Of a DNA stretch of 64,000 bases, positions 12,501 to 23,976 are shown in pieces. Under the pieces are notes generated by a model. It saw only the letters and a list, made by a program, of their open reading frames with translations, did not search any database and was not told the DNA's origin. The translations under genes were made by a program, and so were the position numbers. How positions within the stretch are numbered: the stretch's first letter is position 1; every line of letters begins with the position of its first letter. The DNA comes from Echria macrotheca (taxonomy: Eukaryota > Ascomycota > Sordariomycetes > Sordariales > Schizotheciaceae): contig MU839833.1 in assembly GCA_030411725.1 (NCBI GenBank), forward strand, positions 930,001-994,000. The letters run 5' to 3'.

Positions 12501-13814
12501 GAATCCCTCGACCGGAAAATATCTGATTCGGAACGGGACAACGTTAACATGGTCGAGGGCATGAAGAAGGAAGTCTCAAGGCTGACCCAACTCTCCTTGG
12601 ATGAGAGGGAAATATCCGACAGACTCCGAGCCGAGCTTTCCAGTATCCAGAGTTTGACAAAAGAGCTAAAGGACGCAAACACCCAGGAAAGCCTCAAGAC
12701 TCAGGCGTTCGTCAACGCTCTAAGAAACCTGTCGGAGCAGGAGAATGTCACCTCTGCTACGTCCGAGATCGTCAAGGAACTCTGTGGCAACGTGACAAGC
12801 CGGGACCTTGAAGAAAAACTTCCTCTCATTTTCAGCCAGTTTCTGAAAAAGCCTTGCGAGCATGAAGGAACGGCTAGCTCGGCACCTCCAACCGTGGTCG
12901 TACCACAAGATGAGGGCACCGGAGTCGTGAGCGACGACCGCATGCCTCTTGTCCGACATCTTTCCCTAGACGTCACCTTATCCCCATTTCGAGATGAGTC
13001 GGCCATGGATACTGCTATGATAGAAACCCAGATGCCTGGGCCGTTAACTCTATCACAAGACCAAATGCGGCGGGCCATGGTCTGCAGTCCCGCTATTGAT
13101 CAGCCCGAGCCAAACCCGCCTTCGGTTGCCCAAGAGAAGATATTGAGGAGGCAAGCCGTCCAACCAAAATCCATCATCAAGTCCGGGTCACAAAGCAGCG
13201 AAAGTACTATTTCTGAGGAGATTCCAGTCGCTGATCTGCTCAAGCTGGTTGAAGAGCACGAGCCCGCACCCAGCTCTACAGCTCCTCGCAAACAAACCGG
13301 CAACGGCCCTACAACAGGCCAAAAACGGCGGGCTGAAAGCGGCACCCGAGGAAGGGGCCCAAAACGCTCCAAGTCATCCCAGGCGACATCAATAGCTGCG
13401 GGTAACCATCGAGACTCTGGCAAGGCAAATGGGGATGGTGGAAATGCTCTGATGAAACCCGGCGCGGAACATATCGGCTCGATGGTGAGAAGGTCATCAA
13501 GGATACACCAGGACAACACGCCGCGAATGTCTGACAGCCGTCTGGATGATTCATCGAGCCAGAAAGATGCCGGAGCTGTGATGCCCTCTCAGAGCGGACG
13601 GCGTGGCAGACCGCCTCCCGGCAGCGCTCCTAGGACCAAGGTATACACTTCTCAGAACGGTGGATCTTTCAAGACGAACCAGAATGCGAGTTCGCAGTCC
13701 CAGTCATATCCCGGGTTTAGATCCGAATCCTTCTCTCAAGAGAACTCGACAGTTAAGAGCTACTTCGAGCAACTCCCAAGTCTGCGGGACTCGAAGGAAA
13801 CATCATCACAATGA
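9541..13814 (+). CDS. Large coiled-coil protein (1372 aa), unassigned
   Basis: Exons 9541-11320, 11371-11596, 11646-11750 and 11807-13814 join in frame to 1372 aa. All three introns are 49-56 nt with GTGAGT, GTAAAG and GTATGT donors and CAG acceptors. Residues 1-415 are disordered, beginning with an acidic stretch (FDLTEDVDMFDDDELAE) and later rich in Pro, Ser and Gln. Residues about 419-1045 are almost unbroken heptad-like coiled coil rich in Glu, Lys, Gln and Leu. The last 300 residues are disordered and basic, with QKRRAE, RGRGPKRSK and VRRSSRIHQ stretches that could be nuclear localisation signals or DNA-contacting tails, plus SP/TP sites. This build (disordered end, long rod, basic end) suits chromosome-axis, synaptonemal, spindle-pole or kinetochore proteins. 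I cannot name the family. A meiotic transverse-filament protein such as Sordaria Sme4 is one possibility to test. Confidence 0.85.
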
Positions 13815-14844
13815 GAAAGTACAGTCTGACATGGTACGACCAATCCAAGTTTGACTCATTTTGTAGATTTACATGGACGTGTTCCATGGCGAGCATTGTA
13901 ACGATGTTGACGTTGACGGCCAGTTGATTGGAATGTATCGCTTAATACGCCTATATGTATGGAGAGGCTGGGAAGTTTGGGCGAGAACTTCCAATTCCGC
14001 TCGATCACATTGTAGTGTATAACATATGGCCTTAGCTAAAATGCTGATTTGTTTGGTGGTCAATTGGTAGGGCTCGTGTTGCGGCGAGCCAGGCGAGGTA
14101 TACTTAACACAAAACACTCACATCCATCTCCGTGTGTTGTGAATCTTTGGTGAATGTGACTCGACACTCTGCGGCTTCAGTGATGACGAGGGCTTTGCGC
14201 GGCCGAGTGACAGTCCATTAACAAGCCAATCATGGACGGTGGAATATTGTGAGTTTTGGCCGGCTCCCACATTGGCGGTTCACGGGCTGGAACACAATTG
14301 TGAATGGCTGTTAATGAAGAACTGTTCCAGGAGCACTCTTGTGCAATGTAAAGCCTGCGTGAATAGACTGTTTCCCCTGGAAGAATACTGGTAGAATACT
14401 GATGAAAATGACACCCAGTTATTTATATGTCTCTTGCGGATGCTCGTCGAAGTTGTCTTTCACTCTTTAGTCGTCATGACATGTTGACATGTTTGCGCTA
14501 ACGATTTTTCAGGAAGCAGTCGGTCACGACCAGGGTTTAAAGTGCGCCGGCCCGATCAGGTGACCCGTGTTTGCCTCGCGTCGTGGCGCGGCCCCCACTG
14601 TGGATGTTTTAGTTCTAGGACCGCGTCCCCAGCATGAACCAGTTCCCAACCTTCAAGGTTACTCGAAGTTAGCCAACATTGGAATTCCACCTGCCGGCGC
14701 CGTACTTGTCCGGTTCGCAGCTGTCCCAAAACGCCAGTCCCACCAATTTTCTGCCGCTAGGGCAAGCTCTCCGTCTGAGTCTCTTCCGTCTCATGTGAAG
14801 ATCGCAAGGCAAGCGCGTCGAGCTTCGTCCAATTCGCGTTCAAG
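13815..14844. other. Intergenic region upstream of the BRCT gene
   Basis: About 1 kb between two plus-strand genes, with moderately AT-rich sequence in 13830-14500. No open frame here has recognisable content and I see no RNA gene. It should contain the 3' UTR of the coiled-coil gene and the promoter of the BRCT gene. Confidence 0.5.
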
Positions 14845-17520
14845 ATGCCGGATCAGGCTGAAAACACCCGGGCGGGCCTGCTGGACTCGTGCAGGATTGC
14901 CTTCGTCCTCAGCAAGACGCTCTCTAGCGCCATGATTACAGAGGTATTTTTAGTCGAATTTGTTTTGGCCTCACAAGCTGACAACGCTACGTCAGCTATC
15001 GCAGATTGTCAAGCAGCATGGCGCCGAGGTCCTCGAACCCGACCGCAAGGGCAAGCTCCGCGTGCTCGAGGCGACGCACATCGTGTCCAACACGATCGAC
15101 TTCAGCCAGTACAAGGATGCCGAGGAGTACATGGTGCCCGTGGTGACGACGGCCTGGATCAAGAACACGGTCGCGCGCGGCAAGGTCGCCCAGGTCCGGC
15201 CCTACTCGCCCGATCCGAGGATGATATTTTCGAATGTTATTCTGACGTGCGCCGATATCCCCGATACCGACAAGGAGATCATTCACGGCGCGACGATGGC
15301 GCAGGGCGGTATGTATACCAAGGATATGACGAAGCAGACGACGCACGTGTGTGCGCTATCTATGGACCACCCCAAGTGCATCGAGGTCGAGAAGAGGAAG
15401 CTCAAGTGCAAGATTGTGTTGCCTCACTGGTAGGTTTCATATGGTATCGTTGGAATGTCCTGCTTATGGTTCTAGGTTCGACGACTGCTTTCGGCTCGGC
15501 AAGAGAATCGACGAGGGCCCGTACTTGCTCCCAGACCCGGAAATTCTGCGGGTCGGCTCCGAAGTCGATGTTAGGATTCCGTCTAGCCAGCACCTCGAGG
15601 GCGCTACTTCAGCCCTTCCCGATATGATGGTCGAGGGCAAGAGGACGGCCACCGTTTTCCAACAGAGGCGGGTCATGCTTTCCCCAGATCTCGGCATCAA
15701 TGCGAGGGCGCGCAAAATTCTGGTTGATATCATCGAGGGCGGCGACGGACGGGTCGTCGAGTCGGTGGACGCATGCGATATCTTTGTCTGCCAATTCCGC
15801 GACGGCGACGACTACATCAAGGCAGCCCAGAGCGCTAAAGAGGTTGGAAATCTGGCATGGCTGTATTATCTGATTATTCACAACGAGTGGACCTCCCCCC
15901 TACGACGACTCCTTCACTACCCGATCCCGAGAAATGGTATACCGGGCTTCGAGAACATGAAGATTACCATCTCCAACTACGGCGGCGATGCGCGGACCTA
16001 CCTCGAAAATCTCATTAAAGCGGCCGGCGCTGAGTACACAAAGTCAATGAAGGCGGACAACACACATCTCATCACGGCTCGCATGCACAGCGAGAAATGC
16101 GACGCCGCGCGCGACTGGAACATTGAGATTCTGAACCACCTGTGGATCGAAGAGAGCTACGCAAAATGTCAAATCCAGCCTCTGACGCTGCCAAAGTATC
16201 ATCACTTTCCAGCCCGGACAAACCTGGGTGAGGTTATTGGCCAGACAATGCACGAGGAGCGCGTCTTGCGTGCCATTTTCTATCCTGGCGGGGAGAAGCC
16301 ACCGGCCACGAACAAGAAACGGAAGTCGATGAGCGATGCCAAGGAAACTACGCGCAAGACGGCGCCGGAATTTTCGGTCATGAATGAGTCGAGTCCCTCG
16401 CGCGCGAAAAACACAAACAAGGGCGCGGTGCGGAACCAGCCCCCAGTAGGGGATTTTGTCACGCCAGCGAAGGGTCGTCATGTGCGGTCGGGTAAGGAGA
16501 ACGACACGCCATCTGTCGTCTCGACGGGCAGCCGCAGTGCCAAGGCACAGGCTGTATCGAAGCTGCAGGGCCTAGCGGGTGACATCGCGCTCTACGAGAA
16601 GGAGAAAAAACGGACGGGCAAGGACGGGCCGTGGGGCGGGAAGCGGGCGGCCGACCAGATCGACAAGGACCGTTCGACGCGCGGCTCTAGTCTGGCCGAG
16701 GAAGCGGAGGTTGAGGAGGCGCCGGCTAGCAACAAGCGCCCGTCCAAGAAGCAGAAGCTCTCGTCGCTCCCACAGGTAGAGATGCGCGTTTGTCTGACTG
16801 GGTATAAGGGATGGGTAGGGGACTTGGCCAAGGAAGAGGCAGACAGGGTATGTTTTTGCGCATTCATTTTTGGAGCATTTGCTAATAGGACAGAAAAAAC
16901 TGCGTGCTATGGGCATACAGATTGTACAGGACAACCAGCCATGTGACTACCTTGCGGCCCCGCATATGGTGCGGACGCAAAAGTTCCTCCGAGGACTGGC
17001 CAAGGGCGTCGAGGTGCTCGACTCGAATTTCATCGACGAGTGCCTCAAGGCGGGCGAGCTGTTGGACCCCAACGATTTTATCCTCAAGGATAGGGAGAAC
17101 GAGAAGAAGTTTGGCCTGAAGCTGAGCACGTCGGTGGCGCGGGCGCGGGCCAACCGCGGCCGGCTGCTGCACGGGATACCCATCTACTGCACGGCCGATA
17201 TTCGAAACGGACCGGAAGCGTACCAGGCTATTGCCGAGGCCAACGGGGCCATCTTCAAGATCTACCGCGCACGGAGCGGGACGACGATCCGACCGACGAC
17301 GGCAGAGGAGGACGGCGGGGCGCCGCCGGATCCGGTTTATTTGCTGTCGGCGACGGAGCCGACGGAAAAGGCGCTTTGGTCCAAGTTTGAGAAGATGGCT
17401 CAGGATGGACACATGGAGCCGCGGATTGTGACTCCGGATTGGTTGCTTGATGTGGCTATGCGACAGGAGTTGACGTTTGATAAGCGGTTCTTGACTAAGA
17501 ACTGGTATCGCAATGGGTGA
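14845..17520 (+). CDS. BRC1: Multi-BRCT DNA damage response scaffold, Brc1/Rtt107-like
   Basis: Scaffold with several BRCT domains. In yeasts Rtt107/Brc1 binds gamma-H2A and the Smc5/6 complex at stalled forks. Exons 14845-14943, 14996-15429, 15476-16847 and 16894-17520 sum to 843 aa, close to S. pombe Brc1. N-terminal BRCT repeats include the regions around LSQIVKQHGAEVL, VTTAWIKNTVARGKV, ILTCADIPDTDKEII and KCKIVLPHWFDDCFRLGKRI, where the conserved Trp appears only after splicing. A central pair ends near EILNHLWIEESYAKC. A basic, disordered linker of about 150 residues follows (KKRKSM, NKRPSKKQKLSS). The C-terminal BRCT pair runs from EMRVCLTGYKGWVGDLAKEE to PRIVTPDWLLDVAMRQ; such pairs bind phospho-Ser in this family. 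Assignment to the family is firm; the choice of Brc1 over another multi-BRCT protein is likely. Confidence 0.88.
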
Positions 17521-17756
17521 CGGGGGTTTAAGTAGTATGTGGTAATTGGGAGCGGAAGGAGTTTGGGTGTATTATACATGCTCTGCTCTTCGATGTATGG
17601 ATACGGCAGCAATAGCGAATTGATCTTGGTCCAGGTAGTTGTAAGGTGATAGTGTGAGAGTGAAGCGCGAGTCCATGACAGTTCCGGGTGTCTCGTGGCT
17701 CCTATCTGATGACCATGAGTGAAGTCTTGACTAGTTCGGCCTAATGAATGCCCTGG

Positions 17757-18604
17757 TCAAAAGAACTTGACACCCTGCGAATCCTCGTTGCCAAAGATCT
17801 GCGCCTTGCCTCGCTTGACAAGAACGCCTAGGGCTTTCTGGAGGAGTTCAGGCTCGATGCCGTGGAATTCTGTCTCTGTTAGCCCCATGTCCACTATAAA
17901 TTCCAGAGATACAAGGGGGACACAAGATGAGAAGCCCAGGACAAACAAGAGGCAGTGAAAGGGGTAGTAGATAACACCCTTGCCATCTCTCACACAGACA
18001 GAAACAACAGGAAGGGGTGGGACAGAAATGACCCTCCACCCACGGACTCATCAACCCACACGGTAAACCACCAACCACACAAGCAGAGAATAAAATAAGA
18101 AAAGAAAAAAAGAAACCTACCAGCGCCCCTCGCCCCATCCCCCTCCCTCAACTCATAAAGCGTCAAAACACTCCCCCGCTGCGCAGTACTCTCAACCCAC
18201 CCCTCAATAACAGCCGCCCACTCCTCCGGCGTGCGCCAGTAAATCCAAACCACATCCCCGCCCTCTCCACCATCCTCCTTGTTATTACTGTCGCTTCCAC
18301 CAACCCACTCCGCCCGCCCATCCCTCCTGAGGAACTCGACCACCTCGCGGATGTCAGAAATACCGAGTCGCCTGTTGATCTTGGCGTTGTAGAACAGCGG
18401 GAACTGGGAGGCGGACGAGTCGGAGAGGGTGAGCTTGTAGAGGCGGTGGTGGCGGCAGTACGATAGGACGAGAGAGGCCCATTTTGTGAGTTGGGCGTGG
18501 TGGGTTGTTAGGTTGTGTTGGCGGGTGAAGAAGGGGGGGAAGGAGTATTCCCTTGGGAATTGGAAGGGTGGTGGTGTTGTCGTTGTTGTTGTTTGGGATT
18601 GCAT
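17757..18604 (-). CDS. VPS25: ESCRT-II subunit Vps25
   Basis: Subunit of ESCRT-II, which links ubiquitinated cargo sorting to ESCRT-III on endosomes. Exons 18121-18604 and 17757-17875 encode 200 aa, the usual size. The first winged helix starts after a Thr/Pro-rich tip (FQFPREYSFPPFFTRQ) and includes LTKWASLVLSYCRHHRLYKL. The second ends with FHGIEPELLQKALGVLVKRG then AQIFGNEDSQGVKFF, the conserved Vps25 C-terminus. The 245-nt intron is long for this window (GTAGGT donor) and its G|AG phase gives the expected junction into EFHG. A Gly/Asp/Asn-rich insert (GGSDSNNKEDGGEGGD) lies between the two winged helices. Its 3' end faces the BRCT gene across 236 bp. Confidence 0.94.
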
Positions 18605-19040
18605 TTTTATGGGATAGATGGGTTCATGTCAGTTGATAGGAGTTATGAGTTGGGTTGGGTTTGTGTGGTGTTGAGGTGAGGTGAGTAGTTGTGAGTGTTG
18701 TTTGTGAATGGCGGGGTTGAGTGAGCGACCGATTATCACTTCAATGGTGGGGCAGTTGAGAATAGGTACACAGTGACGCGGCACCAAGACACTACTACTA
18801 CAAGTCCAAGGCAACAATGAATTCTCACTCAACACCGGATAGTTACTGAGACCAACTCAAGGTATAAACAAACAATCCATCCACAGGTATCAAACATGCA
18901 AACTCCCATATTACCAGCCTAACCGCCCAACCTCCCTGCAAACCCAACCCATATCATCATCACTAACCCAACACCCACCACCCACCACCCAACGCCATGC
19001 ATATACAACAAGATGATCAATAGAGACGAAGGGAGGAAAA
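18605..19040. other. Intergenic region between NDC80 and VPS25
   Basis: 436 bp lie between two minus-strand genes, so it should hold the Ndc80 3' UTR and the Vps25 promoter. The plus strand shows a short CCACCA-type low-complexity run near 18973-18995. Nothing else stands out. Confidence 0.5.
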
Positions 19041-21385
19041 CTAGTCCAACGCATGGGTATCATCTCTCATCTCATCACTCCCGAGCTCCTTCTCCAGCTC
19101 GTCGGCGACAAACGTCTCGTACTCCTCCAAATTCTTTTGCACGTGCATCTTGAACTTGATGACATCGTTGAGCATCCGCATCGTCTCCGTGTGCAGTTCC
19201 TCGCGGAGCGCATTCGCCTTGAGCGTGAGTTGTTCGTACCTGACCCGTTAGTATGAGATCCAACTCCAAATAAAAGAGACGAAACTCACTCGATATTCGT
19301 GTTCATCTCCCGCTGCTCCATCAGCTGCACCGACTCGGTCAGCTGCGCCCGCATCTTGGCCAGCTCCTTTTCCGTCTTTTCGATCTGCGCATCCGACGCC
19401 AGCTTCTGCGCCGTCGTCACCTCTTTAGTCTTCTCATACTCCTCTTCGGCCGCGCGCACACGGTGCTCGAGCGCCTCCACCTCGCTCCGCTTGTCCTCGA
19501 TGGCCTCCTTGGCCCGGTCCAGCAGGTCGTGGTCCTCCATCATCATGTCCATGGCGATCTTCCTCCTCTCCGAGATTTCTTTCCGTAGCGCCAGGAAGCT
19601 ACTCTTGACCTGGCCCCGGAGGTCGAGATTCAGGATATGCGCCGGCTGGTAGCCCGTCACCGGATCCGCCAGCAGCCGCTCGTTTTCCACCGCGCCGCTG
19701 CCATACGACCCCTGAAGCTGCGAGGACGTGAAATTCGGCCCCTCGTTTACCGTGATCTGTAGCTCGAAGTCGCGGCCTTTGGCGTTGACTGCCGTAGCCG
19801 GGATCAGACCGATCTGGTACGCCACCGTGTTGTATCGGTCGACCATGCGCTCCAACTCGTCAAGTTTCTGGCTGGCTTCAATCTCCTTGTCCGCCGCCTT
19901 CTTCTTGATATCTTGGAGGCGTTGCGCGGCCGACTCAATGCTCTTCTGGAGTCGCTCCCGCTCCGACGTCATTCGGTCGATATCCGCCATGCTGATATCC
20001 CGCTCGTCCACGGCATCTTTTAGTCTGCGTCGCTCTTCCTCCGCCTCTTTCAGCTCGACCTGGAGCTTCTCGAGCTCCTCTTGTAGGACCTGGATGCGAC
20101 CTTCGTATTTTTCTGACCGCTGCATCGCCAGCGTGTTGTACTCCTCGAATTTCGCCCTGTCCTCTTCCATAATCTTGAAGTGGTTGTCAAGCACGGCCGG
20201 GTCGGGCGTAGCCTTTTCCAAATCCTCGATCTCCTTGCGAAGCCTTGCATTCTCCCCCTCGAGAATCGCCAGTTCCTGGAGATATCGCGAGTTGGACCGT
20301 TCAAATGCCCTGCCCATCCCTTGCACGTGCGGCAGCAGTGCCCTTTCGACGTCCTCGTCACCGGCCTCGTCATCCATGTTTAGCCAGTCCTGGTATGCGC
20401 TTGTCAGGAAGTCAAACACGATGTGATCGCCGCTAACGTCGACACCGGCTTCCATACACGCGTCATCGTACTGGTTGCAGGAGTACTTCTCGAGCATCAC
20501 GGCCAACTGCATCATCCAGTGTAGCAGCCCCAGGAACGTGCTCCAGTTCTGCCCTCCGACGGCGGCAATCTGGCTCTTGGTGATGCTCTTCTCGTAGGGA
20601 TACCGCAGTTGCTTGAGGAGCGGGGGCACCTCTTGGTCGATGTTCTTCTGGAAGCGATAGCTGGGATCGATGCGCCGGTAGAGCCACTGGAACATAAAGT
20701 TGAAGTCTTTTTGCGTGGGCGATCTGATAAAGTTGTCGGACAGCTTGTGGTTCATCTCCATCTCGAAGTTGTTCTTAGCAAGATAGTCGAGGAGCTCCTG
20801 TCCTATGCGGCCCTGGAACGCGCGGTCCTTCAGCGGCCGCGGATCGCGAGGCACACCCGCCGCCTGCGGGGCCTGCTGGAAGAAGCTCTGCTGTCCGCCC
20901 ATGGCACCGCCCATGCTCGAGGACCGGGATTTGTAGACACTGCTGCGGCGCTGTTCGACATCGGTCGAGGCGCCCATCGGAGTCCCATAGAGTTTCGAGC
21001 CGCCGAGCGACGTTGTGTTGTTGCCAACGCCCATCAGATTTCCAGCGTGGACCGAGGCGCGCTTGACCGACGACATGCCGATGTCAGCGAGGTTGGCGCC
21101 CGACGAGGAGCGCTGGAATAATGGCTGGCTGGGACGCGCCGACGAGGCGGCCAGCGAGTGGCGCGATCCCGACATGGAGCGCACATGGCTGCCGGCGCTC
21201 TGCGAGCTCGACCGCTTCATGGTCGACGGAGGCGCGGGAATGGCCGAGTTCGGGTTGATGCCGCCGAGAGTCTGTGAGTATGGTCAATAAGTAAATGCGC
21301 AGTGCGATGTCGTTGCATTTAATTGTGTTGGTGGACGCACCTCCCTTGGCCTGCGAACACTCCACAGGCCTGGTTCTTGCGACAT
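19041..21385 (-). CDS. NDC80: Kinetochore protein Ndc80/Hec1
   Basis: Outer-kinetochore subunit of the Ndc80 complex that attaches spindle microtubules to chromosomes. Exons 21341-21385 (15 codons, MSQEPGLWSVRRPRE), 19290-21271 and 19041-19239 encode 741 aa; yeast Ndc80 has 691. The basic, Ser-rich N-terminal tail covers about residues 1-165 and would carry Aurora B-type sites. A calponin-homology domain spans about 165-290 (GRIGQELLDYLAKNNFEMEM, FMFQWLYRRIDPSY, WSTFLGLLHWMMQLAVML). Two long coiled-coil stretches follow, with a less coiled segment near 500-560 (NARGRD-like, ITVNEGPNF...). The 49- to 69-nt introns fix both ends. The last exon ends in EEYETFVADELEKELG, the Spc24/Spc25-proximal tail. 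Divergent from Pex14. Confidence 0.97.
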
Positions 21386-21845
21386 GGTAGGTCGCAATTT
21401 TTAGTCGATTCGCTTAACAATCGCCCAATGCGATCAAGGAACCGTTATCGATGTCGCCTCTCTCAGTTGTGCTTGCAGTGTGAACAGTTTGGGGAAATGG
21501 TGATCTCACAATCGCGATCGTGGGGTGTGCGACAACTATGAATTTGCGCACTGCACTCGAGGGACGGGTTGGGTTAGTTAGTTATTTGGCCAGGTTGCTA
21601 CGTAAACAAAGGCGCGGGGTATCATTGGCGGCCTGATGCCAAGCCCAAACATGGCTGAAAGTGGGTCGTGGCTCGCCTACGCACGTGACATGAGCTGCGG
21701 GAGGATAAGGTGCACGGCCCGTCGCCGGCTGGCCTTGAACCTCGGCTTGTGATGCGCCTCCCCAATTCCAGGGTTTACCTTCGTCATCAACCACAACCAT
21801 CGTCGCGCCGGACGATGATTGAGAAGATCTGCGCCGACCTCTAAG
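21386..21845. promoter_or_regulatory. Divergent NDC80/PEX14 promoter region
   Basis: The 460 bp between two genes transcribed apart must hold both promoters unless they overlap coding sequence. I see no classical TATA box at a sensible distance from either start. Function is inferred from orientation. Confidence 0.5.
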
Positions 21846-23047
21846 ATGACAATCCGCGAGGATTTGGTCGCTTCGGCGGCCAAATGTGAGTTTACTTCTT
21901 TTGTGTTTTTCTCAGATTGAACGCCGACTTACGACGTGATCAGTTCTCCAAGATCCCAGCGTCGCCGCGTCGCCGATCGAAAAGCGCATCGCCTTTCTTC
22001 AAGCCAAGAACCTGACCCCCGAAGAAATCAACGCGACACTTGCTAGAGTCGGCACCGAAGCTGCTCCGGCACAAGCCTATGGAGCTTCGCCACAGCCGCT
22101 TTCGCAACAGCCTCCGTACTATGCGCAGTACCCACCACAGTACCCTCCGTACGCATGGCAGCCGCCGCCGTCGGAGCTCCCGAGAAGGGACTGGCGGGAC
22201 TGGTTCATCATGGCAAATGTCGTTGCGGGCGTGTCCTACGGGCTTTTTGCCCTCGGAAAGGTAACCGGTTTCCCGTTTGCAACCGCATTCAAAAGCTAAC
22301 CGCTACCAGCGCTACGTATACCCCCTGGTTGCGCCGCCTACACCCGAGCGTCTAGAGCAGGACAAGAAGTCTATCGATGAACAATTCGAGCGCACCTTTG
22401 CCCTGGTGGAGCAGCTTGCCAAGGACACGGAAGCGCTCAAGGCGGCGGAACGCGAGCGCACCGAGAGATTGGATACGGCCCTGGGCGAACTGGAGTCGGT
22501 CATCAGCGATCTCAAGTCGGCGAACCGCCGTCGTGATGATGAGGCGCAGCGGACGCGCGACGACCTCCAGAATATCAAAGATTCGATCCCGCGTGGTCTC
22601 AACAACCAGAAGGAGCTCACCGACAATCGACTCCGCGAAGTGAATGCCGAGCTTAAGAGCCTGAAGACACTCATCACACAGCGGTTGAACCCGACAGCGA
22701 CATCGACCAGTGTCAGCAACTATCTGCGTCCCACCACCGGGAACGCTACACCTGCCCCGACCACCCCGGCGGCTGGTAGCGAAAATGCGGATGTCAGTGG
22801 ACCGAATGGTGCCCCCAAGCCGGCATCGGTGACCGAGGAGCAGCCCAAGAGACCGGAGTTCACATCGACGGCGTCCGGTACGGGCCGGAGCTCGCCGTTC
22901 GGTAGCGGGATGGCATCGGGAAGCGCTAAGGCCTCGATTCCCGCGTGGCAGCTGGCTATGTCCAAGAATGCTGCATCGTCGTCGGCTGCGGCAGCGAGTG
23001 GCAGTGATGCTGGAGCAAACGATGGACAGCCGGCTGCGAGCCCGTAA
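21846..23047 (+). CDS. PEX14: Peroxin-14, peroxisomal docking factor
   Basis: Component of the peroxisomal docking complex that receives Pex5-cargo. Exons 21846-21885, 21944-22260 and 22310-23047 encode 364 aa. The N-terminal Pex14 domain, which binds WxxxF motifs of Pex5, spans about residues 2-50 (REDLVASAAKFLQDPSV, KRIAFLQAKNLTPEEINATL) and is interrupted by intron 1. A Pro/Gln/Tyr-rich segment follows. A single hydrophobic membrane segment lies near residues 97-120 (WFIMANVVAGVSYGLFALGK) at the exon 2/3 border. Residues about 130-235 form a coiled coil. The C-terminus is disordered and rich in Ser, Thr, Pro and Ala. The 58-nt and 49-nt introns have GTGAGT and GTAACC donors. Confidence 0.96.
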
Positions 23048-23976
23048 ACCCAGCCGAGAGGATTGTACAGTACTAGGACGGATTATACTACAGGGCATGG
23101 CTGGTGTTTCATATGTGATGCATAACAGGCGGGCTAGGAATGGCGCTAAGGCAGCGTTAATTCATGGGACGAGAGGCAGTCTGTCATAGATGTTGTGCCA
23201 TGAAGTCGTTTTCAACTGATCTAGCTGTCGGGCGCCGGACTCGTGTCTGGGTAGCTCCCGACAGACGTCAAGATGCAAAGCGCCGATCGCGAGATGTTAG
23301 CAGAGACGTGCAGATGTTATGCACCTTTCAAGAGCTTGTCAGAGTAGATTAGCTAGCGTAGCGCTAGAGGAATGACAGGTCTGTGACCCGACGTTGACGT
23401 GAGGCGGACCAGACGGACGGGCTGCTGGCGGGCGTGAAGCCAAGCATACAGCGTGGGTGCGGCAGCGGGGCACACAGATGCAGAACCGCAAACTTTTCCG
23501 CATTCTGACAGGCTTGCGGTGCGCAAAGTCCAGCCCTTCCACTAACTTTCATCCCCGCGATATGGCAAAGGGGATAGGATCCCGCTTGGCCAGGCCGCCA
23601 AATGCAATCCAAGCGATCTACATAACCCAATCGGAGACGAGCATGGCACGATGGCCTACCAGATTTGCCCCTCTCCCCCGCGAACCTGGGCCTCGGCACA
23701 TTTCCCAGAGATGAGGTCGACTACGGATGACCTTGCTGGCGGTTTGATCCACAGAAGCTGGAGTGCAGCATCTGTGCATGCGGCTGCCATGTCTCTGTTG
23801 TCCATGTCTCGGGACCGGTAGGTCGTGTAGCTTTGGGTGTTTGGGTCTATCGATCTGTATATCTAGGCTCTAGAATCATTCCCTGGAGTTTCTTATCCCT
23901 CACCCTCATCCCGTTCCACGCCAACCCACGCACCATTCCTTTGTCCTCGGTCTTTTTGGTCCTAGACTCCAGCAAG
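23048..23976. other. Intergenic region, no gene seen
   Basis: 929 bp between two plus-strand genes. Short open frames on both strands have no recognisable content. The last 150 bp are pyrimidine-rich on the plus strand, as is common just upstream of fungal start codons. Confidence 0.5.
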
